From the NCBI GenBank assembly GCA_002505325.1, contig DAUV01000080.1, forward strand, positions 1 to 6,165: a stretch of DNA of 6,165 bases, read 5' to 3'. Positions 1 through 6,165 of the stretch are shown here, piece by piece. The position numbers and the translations under genes are program-made. Each line of letters begins with the position of its first letter. Within the stretch, counting starts at the first letter, position 1. The notes below the pieces were generated by a model. It did not search any database, had not been told where the DNA came from, and worked only from the letters and a program-made list of their open reading frames with translations. This DNA comes from Euryarchaeota archaeon UBA623. GTDB lineage: Archaea; Thermoplasmatota; Poseidoniia; Poseidoniales; Thalassarchaeaceae.

Positions 1-1
1 C

Positions 2-268
2 TCTCGACCGATTTGGTTTGATGGCCTGACGCAGAATGAGTTTATGCACACGATGCGCCATCTTTGGCTCACAAAACTCGCTCTGATTCACAAGATAAAG
101 TTCGCATACGGACCCGGCGTGGGCAAGCCCGGACCGGTTGATGACTGGATTGCCAAGAAGGCCCAAAGCAGAGGTAACCAACCCGAAGTGCATTCAGAGG
201 TTAGCGAGATAGACACCGATGAAACAGGTGGTTTTGGTCGCGACTTCGATCCCTCAGAATGGGCCTGA
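2..268 (+). CDS. C-terminal fragment of an unrecognised protein (5' end outside window)
   Basis: The reading frame is open from the left edge (first whole codon at base 2) to a TGA at 266-268, giving 88 visible residues. An ATG at 44 could be a start, but the residues before it (reading RPIWFDGLTQNEF) look like ordinary folded protein and no convincing ribosome binding site precedes it, so I treat the gene as truncated by the window edge. The visible part begins with a hydrophobic/aromatic and basic segment (HLWLTKLALIHKIKFAYG) that is probably helical. A Gly/Pro turn (GPGVGKPGP) and a DDWIAKKA segment follow, then a hydrophilic acidic tail ending DFDPSEWA that is likely disordered. I see no catalytic motif, metal site or clear membrane segment, and I do not recognise the family. 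It lies on the same strand as the giant surface-protein gene, 114 bases upstream, but nothing shows that they are co-transcribed. Confidence 0.6.
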   Translation, partial: SRPIWFDGLTQNEFMHTMRHLWLTKLALIHKIKFAYGPGVGKPGPVDDWIAKKAQSRGNQPEVHSEVSEIDTDETGGFGRDFDPSEWA

Positions 269-325
269 AACCTACCTTAACACTCACGCACCCTCGCGCG
301 CGCAGGTGACGGCAAAGGGTCGAGG

Positions 326-333
326 TTAAGTAT
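326..333 (+). promoter_or_regulatory. Weak TATA-box-like element upstream of the giant surface-protein gene
   Basis: The octamer TTAAGTAT is the most TATA-like stretch in the 114-base gap and follows a purine-rich CGAGG that could act as a BRE. In archaea transcription usually begins about 25 bases downstream, which would give a short leader of roughly 25-30 bases carrying the Shine-Dalgarno. The match to the archaeal consensus is imperfect. The rest of the gap (269-325 and 334-370) shows no convincing operator, T-rich terminator or hairpin; a 9-base CG alternation at 295-303 is the only other oddity. Confidence 0.3.
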
Positions 334-370
334 CGCTGGAAGACAAACTAGGACGATACACAGCTCTGCT

Positions 371-376
371 GGAGGT
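371..376 (+). promoter_or_regulatory. Shine-Dalgarno sequence that fixes the start at 383
   Basis: GGAGGT complements the 3' end of 16S rRNA (anti-SD CCUCC) and ends 6 bases before the ATG at 383, an ideal spacing. It favours that ATG over the in-frame ATG at 398 (residue 6). The choice also puts a charged n-region (K5, R7) in front of the hydrophobic core of the signal peptide. Confidence 0.75.
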
Positions 377-382
377 TTAGAA

Positions 383-475
383 ATGGAAACTGCAAAAATG
401 AGAAACAGCATAACAATGGTTCTTCTGATGGTTATGAGCACTTTCGCGGCAATCGAAATACCGCAGGCTGAAGCA
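383..475 (+). other. Sec-type signal peptide of the giant surface protein
   Basis: The n-region carries K5 and R7. The hydrophobic core spans about residues 10-24 and is rich in Met, Val, Leu and Ala. A small-residue site AEA (29-31) gives a probable signal peptidase I cleavage before S32. No twin-arginine motif and no lipobox cysteine are present, so Sec export with cleavage is the simplest reading. Confidence 0.8.
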
Positions 476-3400
476 AGTGAAGTCGTCCTGACTGATGCGA
501 TTCAGATTGTCAACGGGGGCTCAGCTAACGATAAGATGGTGGCTACCGATGCCGATTCGATGGGCAATGTACACTTCGTCTGGAGCCGCAACACCCAGCA
601 CTTGTGGTATCAGATGCACAATCCCAGAGGCGATGTGCTGATTTCTGAGACCCAGATATCAAACCCCGGTGCACATCGGGCTTGGCACCCTGATGTTAGT
701 GTTGACAGTGATGACAACGTGCATATCACCTGGACCGATAAAGCCGCTCAGTGGACTATCCTCTACACCATGCTTGACCCATCTCAGGATGATCAGAGTG
801 GCGACTCAGCTATCGACAACGTGATTTCGATTATCGACGACTTCGAGGTCTCGGTTCACACACAGAACCGCGACTGGCCAGCCATCGATACCGATTCTGA
901 GAACAACGCCCACATCGTTTGGGAAGACTCGTTTGAGCCGCTTGACAAGTTCTACCAACAACCCCAGATTTACTATTCCATGATTGAACCCGACCTACAG
1001 TCCCGTGAGGCTGTAGTTGCAGTGGGTGAGACCCTCCTCACTCCAATCATCGGTCACAAAGGGCACCCCGATGTCGCTGTCGATGCCGATGACTTTGTTC
1101 AGATTGTATGGGATGACACCCGTGGCGGCAAAGTCGAGATGGTTGCTCCAATAGACACCTCCGGCTCGATGAACACCGAGTGGGCTGACATGTGCGTGGT
1201 CTTCTATGGCGGCTATTTCGCCAGTGGTGGCTACTTCGAGGGACTAAAGCCAATGCTCTTGCGAGCTAATATGACGGTCTACGAGACCTTGTATGCCCTC
1301 AGCGGCAACTGGCCGAGTGCGGCTACCAGCGGCAATTGCGCCGCTGCATACCAGACCGGTGGTTCGGGAAGCCAAGGTCCTCGAGCCACCCCCCTAGGCA
1401 TCAATCCAGGAGATGACTCAGGTGGTATCAGAGAACTCACCGAGGTTGTTTACAACAACGGCGCAGTCAACTTGCCACAAGACGGAGGGTACTACAGTGA
1501 ATTTTGGGGCCCCGGCTCCACTTGGGCCTGCCTGTCTTGGCGAGATGCCACCGGCAGCGTCCCCGGTAATCCACCAACTCAGTTGGACCACCACTGGAAC
1601 CCCAACGCGACCAAGATTATCATCCCAATCTCAGACGAAGGCCCCTATGGAGGAGACCCCGCTCAACAGTCTGATGATACTCAGAGTATCAATGAGGCCC
1701 ACGACGCCTGTGTTATCGCGGGAATTATCCCGGTCCCCTTGCTTGCAGCTGGATTCGGCTCCGGCTCCAGCAGCGTCGGATCACACATGATGGACCTCGC
1801 CCAGTGCCCCAACGGATTCGTCAGTCTGAACACAAGAACCTGCCCGGGTTCAAACACCCGCCTGACCAATGCGGAGGGTCAGATGTACAGTTTCCCGACT
1901 ACTTCCGCGAACTCGGCCGAATTACAACTAATGGTCGAGGCTATGGTCTACCTTTCCACAAACAACTCGCGTGAAATCTACATGTCCATACTCGACCCCC
2001 TCTCACTGCTGGAGAACCCTCCTCCAATCTGGCAAAAGGGAGACTCGGGGACTTTTGTTGACACCACCGCCGACAGATACATCGAGGATCTAGGCCCCTC
2101 TATCGACGGCCTAGGATATGGTCATCTTGTCGTGGTCAACGACACCAGAATTACACTCAACGATGCATACAGTCTACATCCCTCAATCTCTGTAGATACC
2201 TCTGGTAACACCCATCTAGCTTGGATGGACGGTCGCGCCTATGGATTTGATATCGATGTCAACTACGAAATCTACTACACCAGACTTCGCCTCAGAGGAG
2301 CGGGCGAGTGGGACGGAGCCCCTGATGGGTTACCTACTTACGGAATCAAGCAGATTGTCGACTCAGCCGTCTCAGAAGTCGAAGGCATCGAAGGAGTTCC
2401 GACTGATCGCCCCTTCGGCGCTAATTCGCACATGCCAGCCATCCTCACCGACTCCTTCGATAATGTGCACCTGTCATGGTTGGACAACTACAATGGAACA
2501 CAAGGAGAGACCGTCGTTTATACTAGACTGAATCACACTAACGATGACTATCCCGAAGGCTTCCCTCTCAATTCACTCGCCGCGGGAGTTCTCGACCCGT
2601 GGGAAGTAATTCCAATTACTGAGTGGCAGTCTGACAAGCTCGGTCCGAACTCACCTGCAGTCCCCGATTTGGGCCAACCTCCGGCATTTGCAAACGATCT
2701 TGGAAGTGGAGCTCATATCGCTTGGTCCGATACTAACAAGTGCAGCGACATCAGCAATGGCGGTTCCTACACACTGTGTTACGTCCACGTCCTGACTGGG
2801 CTGGTTGAGGTCGCCCTCACAGAGACTGAGACATACTACCACACCATTGAGCCTGGCGAGCAGACCACCTACAACATGACAATCTCGAACCCCACACCTG
2901 GGCCCGCTGAGCTCGTGGCCGACACCTTCTCCGTGTTTATGGAAGGCGTCCCCAACAACTGGACAGCCACTCTGTTCTTCACCACTAACCATACACCAAT
3001 ATTCGACTCGACCCCAGTATTCCTGCGTGGCGGCGATGTGGTTTCGATGTACATGCGCGTCCGCGCCCCTTCGATATACCAAGCCCATTCGGATGAATTG
3101 GCTCAGATTACTGTGACTGCGATATCCTACAAGGACCCGGCTATCAGGGACGATAGAATTACTCTGACGTTGATGGATGTTGTTCATGGGATTGACTTAG
3201 ACACCAGTCATTCCCAAGTAGATGTAGAACAGGGTGAATCGGCATTCTTTTCGATAACGGTTACCAATACGGGTAACGTATACGATACGTTTGCGTTTTA
3301 CGACCCATCTACCTTGGAAGGACAGGTCGAATGGGCCCTGCCATTCGGATGGGGTCTAACGTTTCCAACATCGCTATCATTGGACCCCGGGCAGTCAGTG

Positions 3401-5494
3401 ACTAGGAACCTGCAGGTCAGTGTCCCGACCGCACAGGATCCCGGGACCTTTGTGATATACCTGAAGGGTTGGTCCACCGGTGAGCCAGTGCTCTCTATCG
3501 ATCAAGGTACCTTCGATGTTCTCGAACTCTGGATTAATGTCTCAATCAAGAGCACGGGTAACATTGTCTTCAATCTCGGAGACACCACACAATATGTCTT
3601 GCCAGGCGAATGCTCTGAGTTCGATATCGACGTCATCAAGCACTTCACACCCGGTCACCTGATATTCACGACTCCAGGTGGTCCCGAGGAGAGGCCCCCT
3701 GAGATTTCCGAACAGACATGGAGGTTCGACCACTGGACAGTGGATTTGGATTTCTCTGAAGCCCCAGGGGGGAACGGAATCCCAGACAATGCCCCGCGCT
3801 ACTGGTCGATTATTGACACCCCATACACCGTCACTGCCATCATGTGCGCACCATACAACGCTACTGCCGGCCTAGGGGACTCTGTCACCGTCAAGGCTCA
3901 TCTGGAAGGAGCACAGCGTGTCAGGGACTCCGTGGTCCTTCTGACGAATGTCATTCAAGAATACGACTTGGAAGGCAGCGTACCTGAAACTATTCTGTCC
4001 ATGCATCCAGGACAGATGTACCAATTGGATACCACAGTCTCCAACGAAGGAAATGGTGCTGACAGATACGACATAACAGTGCACTCGATTGAGGACACAT
4101 TCGGTGCATCTCACGTCTGGGACATCGATATTCCCCGGATACTGTTCTCTGAGTTAGATCGCGACGAGTCGCAGACCGTACCTATCCTTCTCAACGTGCC
4201 AGAGAGGACCCATGCCGGCCAATACACCGTAGTCCTGCATGTGCTAAGCGAGGAGTCATACGAGGGAACTAGACTGAGGGATGTCATTGAGCTACAAATT
4301 GAGATTGTTGAGTTCCATGACATGAGGATAGAGGTCGACCCGATGGTTGAGAGCCGAATCAAATCCACAGCCCCTGGCAGGATTGTTCGATTCATCATGA
4401 ACATCACCAACCACGGCAATGTAGACGATCAGCCGACAATCCACAACCACACTCTCTATGACAGCGATGACCGGTATTCATGGCAAACGTCCCCTACACT
4501 GGGGCCTCTACTGGGTAATTGGGTGATTAGTTACGCATTGCTCGAGGACTTTGACACCGAATATCCGATTGAGAGGCCATGTGTTGGTCAAACTCTAGGT
4601 GAAGATCCACCTGTTGATGGCTGTTACCTGTCAGCCCAGACCAATGCAATCACCATGCCAGTGATGGAGGCCTACTCTACTCTACAGATTGTCGTAATCA
4701 TCCAGATTGACCCTGCTGCTTCATTAAACGATCGAGAGATTGGAATCAAAGTCGTATCGGCATTCGGATCCTCGGAAGCAGGTGGTGACCACGATGAGAC
4801 TGCGGTGTGGGATGACTCCTGCACTCTCGACGCAAATGGAGACGGTTTGCCAGATAACTACCGACCCAATTGTGACACCAACGAACAAGTCATTGAACTC
4901 AGACTCAGGGCACCAGACCTCTTCATCCTCGACGTCTTCTCCGCAGTCTATACGGGAGACGTTGGGGAGATGCTCTCCGTCAACGTACAAATCCTCAACA
5001 AGGGCAACTCCCATGCCACTGACGTCAACATCATCCTATGCGTAGACCAGACTACATCTGACATCAAGAAGAACGGGTGCGACGAGGAGAACATTGTTTA
5101 CCGACAAATAGTTGAGGCGATAATGCCCTGTGACGACCCTTCTAGCTCATGTGCTGGTGAGGATCCACCCACAATTGCTCTACTGTATATGGTCGAGGCT
5201 GGAAGACACGACGTCGTTGTCGTCATAGATCCGGACAACATAATTGTTGAGACCGATGAGAACAACAATATCAAATCGGTCAATGAGAAGATGGGCTCAA
5301 ATTTGGGGCTGCTCGATGTCGGTGTCGAAATCATCGCTCAATACACAGTGCCGACCATAATTCTCGGTGCGACGTTCGCTCTTGTAGGGGTAGTTGCAGT
5401 AGTCATGTGGGGACGCAGAGAGGAGGCAAAAATCCGCTACGCCGAGAAGTCCAGTATGATTTCGAACCTTGACGATGAGGACATGGTCTTCTGA
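383..5494 (+). CDS. Giant membrane-anchored surface protein: propeller with inserted VWA domain, Ig-like/CARDB stalk, C-terminal TM
   Basis: This 1703-residue protein is predicted to be exported and anchored at the cell surface. Order of parts: signal peptide 1-31; seven propeller-like repeats with key Trp at 67, 117, 180, 243, 614, 699 and 781 (typically D-x-x-x-N-x-H-x-x-W, then a Tyr-rich strand); a VWA domain at about 250-529 inside repeat 4; Ig-like/NEW3-type sandwiches at about 806-930, 936-1050 (TNTGN at 961-965), 1193-1310 (SNEGNG) and 1312-1480 (TNHGN at 1342-1346). A divergent InlB B-repeat-like module lies at about 1054-1160 (FDHW at 1115-1118, VTAIM at 1150-1154). A Ca-loop-like DxNxDG is at 1483-1488, and a CARDB-type module at about 1511-1630 ends in ETDENNN. 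The TM helix is 1657-1676, followed by a basic then acidic tail. The 18 cysteines pair up within modules, and many N-x-S/T sequons are present. The architecture suggests adhesion or ligand binding, with Ig-like modules as a stalk; the ligand is unknown. No frameshift is seen. Module names come from motif reading, not a profile search. Confidence 0.95.
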   Translation: METAKMRNSITMVLLMVMSTFAAIEIPQAEASEVVLTDAIQIVNGGSANDKMVATDADSMGNVHFVWSRNTQHLWYQMHNPRGDVLISETQISNPGAHRAWHPDVSVDSDDNVHITWTDKAAQWTILYTMLDPSQDDQSGDSAIDNVISIIDDFEVSVHTQNRDWPAIDTDSENNAHIVWEDSFEPLDKFYQQPQIYYSMIEPDLQSREAVVAVGETLLTPIIGHKGHPDVAVDADDFVQIVWDDTRGGKVEMVAPIDTSGSMNTEWADMCVVFYGGYFASGGYFEGLKPMLLRANMTVYETLYALSGNWPSAATSGNCAAAYQTGGSGSQGPRATPLGINPGDDSGGIRELTEVVYNNGAVNLPQDGGYYSEFWGPGSTWACLSWRDATGSVPGNPPTQLDHHWNPNATKIIIPISDEGPYGGDPAQQSDDTQSINEAHDACVIAGIIPVPLLAAGFGSGSSSVGSHMMDLAQCPNGFVSLNTRTCPGSNTRLTNAEGQMYSFPTTSANSAELQLMVEAMVYLSTNNSREIYMSILDPLSLLENPPPIWQKGDSGTFVDTTADRYIEDLGPSIDGLGYGHLVVVNDTRITLNDAYSLHPSISVDTSGNTHLAWMDGRAYGFDIDVNYEIYYTRLRLRGAGEWDGAPDGLPTYGIKQIVDSAVSEVEGIEGVPTDRPFGANSHMPAILTDSFDNVHLSWLDNYNGTQGETVVYTRLNHTNDDYPEGFPLNSLAAGVLDPWEVIPITEWQSDKLGPNSPAVPDLGQPPAFANDLGSGAHIAWSDTNKCSDISNGGSYTLCYVHVLTGLVEVALTETETYYHTIEPGEQTTYNMTISNPTPGPAELVADTFSVFMEGVPNNWTATLFFTTNHTPIFDSTPVFLRGGDVVSMYMRVRAPSIYQAHSDELAQITVTAISYKDPAIRDDRITLTLMDVVHGIDLDTSHSQVDVEQGESAFFSITVTNTGNVYDTFAFYDPSTLEGQVEWALPFGWGLTFPTSLSLDPGQSVTRNLQVSVPTAQDPGTFVIYLKGWSTGEPVLSIDQGTFDVLELWINVSIKSTGNIVFNLGDTTQYVLPGECSEFDIDVIKHFTPGHLIFTTPGGPEERPPEISEQTWRFDHWTVDLDFSEAPGGNGIPDNAPRYWSIIDTPYTVTAIMCAPYNATAGLGDSVTVKAHLEGAQRVRDSVVLLTNVIQEYDLEGSVPETILSMHPGQMYQLDTTVSNEGNGADRYDITVHSIEDTFGASHVWDIDIPRILFSELDRDESQTVPILLNVPERTHAGQYTVVLHVLSEESYEGTRLRDVIELQIEIVEFHDMRIEVDPMVESRIKSTAPGRIVRFIMNITNHGNVDDQPTIHNHTLYDSDDRYSWQTSPTLGPLLGNWVISYALLEDFDTEYPIERPCVGQTLGEDPPVDGCYLSAQTNAITMPVMEAYSTLQIVVIIQIDPAASLNDREIGIKVVSAFGSSEAGGDHDETAVWDDSCTLDANGDGLPDNYRPNCDTNEQVIELRLRAPDLFILDVFSAVYTGDVGEMLSVNVQILNKGNSHATDVNIILCVDQTTSDIKKNGCDEENIVYRQIVEAIMPCDDPSSSCAGEDPPTIALLYMVEAGRHDVVVVIDPDNIIVETDENNNIKSVNEKMGSNLGLLDVGVEIIAQYTVPTIILGATFALVGVVAVVMWGRREEAKIRYAEKSSMISNLDDEDMVF
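1130..1969 (+). other. VWA domain with intact MIDAS, inserted inside propeller repeat 4
   Basis: Residues about 250-529. The strand before the first motif reads EMVAPIDTSGSM, giving the DxSxS metal motif as D258, S260, S262. The second MIDAS residue is T336 in RATPLG, and the third is D418 in IIIPISDEG. After that come a helix (INEAHDACVIAG), a strand ending AAGFG and a helix with LAQCPNGFVSL, which is the usual order of a VWA Rossmann fold. T336 to D418 spans 82 residues, longer than I expect for VWA domains, and includes a Gly/Trp/Tyr-rich loop around 360-410. Six cysteines (271, 319, 383, 443, 475, 487) could form three disulfides. The family typically binds protein ligands through Mg2+ or Mn2+ held at the MIDAS. 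Confidence 0.85.
5351..5410 (+). other. C-terminal transmembrane anchor of the giant surface protein
   Basis: Residues 1657-1676 form an uninterrupted hydrophobic helix beginning PTIILG and ending VVMW. It is followed at once by GRREEAKIR, which by the positive-inside rule places the last 27 residues in the cytoplasm and everything after the signal peptide outside. The tail ends in the acidic stretch DDEDMVF. No PGF-CTERM or LPXTG sorting motif is present, so anchoring is by the helix itself. Confidence 0.85.
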
Positions 5495-6165
5495 TTAGCG
5501 TGCTAGCCACCATGGCAACGGTGTACCTTCACGCGCCGCGACTAGGCGGCCCCGACTAGCTGCAAAATCGCGCATCAAACGCTCGCGTAGAGCATCCATC
5601 ATCTCCTCAGCATCCATCGACTGGATCCTCAATCCTTGCGAGAACGCATCCAAATCGAGTGGCCTGCGAGGTTGGTTCATGATAGCGTGGGCCAACTGCC
5701 TCTCCTCATATGATTCAGATTGCTCGGAGATGCTTGGAGATACCTTTCTCATCACCTGCTGATGGAGTGCTATTACAGCGTCACGATGTTCATCTATGCG
5801 CTCAAGAGCGGAATCCAACTCCGAGAGCACTCCCATAGCCTCTACCATCGGGAGCTTCCGACGAGTCCCTAGCCGGTCGACCACTCCATTCAGTTCAGGG
5901 GGCAATCTGTTTGACAGACGCATCGGCCCCCCATCTGGTATCTTCCTGTGTTCCGCGCGGAACAAATCAGGTCCAAGGTCGAGACGTAGGGAGAAGGATT
6001 GGTTGACCTTGTACATCTTCTTCGGTGGCCCCCCCTTCTCGGATGGCACACGTTCGGAATCCACGAACCCAGACTCTTCTAGGACCTTGAGATGCTTGAC
6101 CACCGCTTGCTGACTTACATTCAGTAACTCAGAGAGTTGCAGGGGGTAGTGAGGTTCCTTGACCA
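5495..6165 (-). CDS. ArsR-family winged-helix transcriptional regulator (N-terminus outside window)
   Basis: The minus-strand frame stays open from the right edge to a TAA at 5497-5495, giving 222 visible residues. A GTG at 6103-6101 could be mistaken for the start, but it lies inside the recognition helix, so the true start must be beyond the window. Numbering from the first whole codon, residues 8-16 (LQLSELLNV) form the first helix of the helix-turn-helix and 17-30 (SQQAVVKHLKVLEE) the recognition helix. Residues 32-55 form the wing, with a Gly-Gly-Pro-Pro-Lys-Lys turn leading to MYKV. This SQQAVVKHLKVLEESGFV pattern is typical of ArsR-type repressors, and the GPPKK wing resembles archaeal members. 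The C-terminal part has a likely coiled-coil or dimerisation helix at about 108-140, an acidic/basic helical region at about 150-205 and the end TPLPWWLAR. No cysteine or histidine metal-sensor cluster is visible, so metal sensing is not supported and the effector is unknown. It is convergent with the surface-protein gene. Confidence 0.85.
   Translation of the reverse strand, partial: VKEPHYPLQLSELLNVSQQAVVKHLKVLEESGFVDSERVPSEKGGPPKKMYKVNQSFSLRLDLGPDLFRAEHRKIPDGGPMRLSNRLPPELNGVVDRLGTRRKLPMVEAMGVLSELDSALERIDEHRDAVIALHQQVMRKVSPSISEQSESYEERQLAHAIMNQPRRPLDLDAFSQGLRIQSMDAEEMMDALRERLMRDFAASRGRLVAAREGTPLPWWLAR

Noticed and set aside
295..303. Alternating CG run (CGCGCGCGC) as a possible Z-DNA or regulatory element
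   Set aside because: It is only nine bases and has no associated structure; likely chance in moderately GC-rich DNA.
274..330. Possible inverted repeat CTTAAC...GTTAAG in the intergenic gap
   Set aside because: The arms are only 6 bases with a loop of over 40 bases, and no T-run follows. This is within chance expectation and does not support a terminator or operator.
1413..1790. Plus-strand 125-codon frame overlapping the VWA region
   Set aside because: It is out of frame with the VWA domain, whose MIDAS residues lie in the main frame, and has low-complexity Thr/Pro/Ser composition.
2651..3187. Open frame of 178 codons on the minus strand inside the giant gene
   Set aside because: It is fully antisense to a continuous, domain-rich coding frame. 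Its translation has no recognisable fold or motif, and no ribosome binding site stands out.
383..5494. Reading the propeller repeats as a sialidase or other glycosidase
   Set aside because: The repeats carry the H-x-x-W type blade signature, but I see no arginine triad, Asp-box series or catalytic Tyr/Glu arrangement, so a binding rather than enzymatic role is all the sequence supports.
5796..6113. Plus-strand open frame of 105 codons opposite the regulator
   Set aside because: The opposite strand encodes a clear ArsR winged helix. This translation is Ser/Arg/Pro-rich, as expected of an antisense shadow.

Overview
The window most resembles genomic DNA of a planktonic euryarchaeon, with Marine Group II (Candidatus Poseidoniales) or a close relative as my best guess. 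This is inference. It rests on an archaeal-style surface protein (N-terminal signal peptide, very long acidic ectodomain of beta-propeller and Ig-like modules, single C-terminal membrane anchor with a short basic then acidic tail), on an ArsR-type regulator of a form I associate with archaea, and on moderate GC with dense coding. No rRNA, tRNA, CRISPR or mobile element is visible.

Layout. (1) Bases 2-268 (+) hold the C-terminal end of an unrecognised protein that enters from the left edge. (2) Bases 269-382 are a 114-base intergenic gap with a weak TATA-like box and a strong Shine-Dalgarno. (3) Bases 383-5494 (+) are one intact gene for a 1703-residue exported, membrane-anchored protein. (4) Bases 5495-6165 (-) are the 3' part of an ArsR-family winged-helix regulator gene that leaves the window on the right. 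The stop codons of (3) and (4) abut with no base between them.

The centrepiece is the giant protein. It has seven propeller-type repeats (signature roughly D-x-x-x-N-x-H-x-x-W followed by a Y-rich strand). A von Willebrand factor A (VWA) domain with a complete MIDAS set (D258, S260, S262, T336, D418) is spliced into the fourth repeat, between its Trp strand and its Tyr strand. After the propeller come Ig-like/NEW3-type beta-sandwich modules, a divergent InlB B-repeat-like module, a CARDB-type module, one transmembrane helix and a 27-residue tail. Its 18 cysteines fall in even numbers within each module, as expected for a disulfide-stabilised ectodomain. The plausible role is metal-dependent adhesion or ligand binding at the cell surface; the ligand cannot be read from the sequence. 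The regulator is convergent with it, so the two do not form an operon, and no functional link is shown beyond adjacency.
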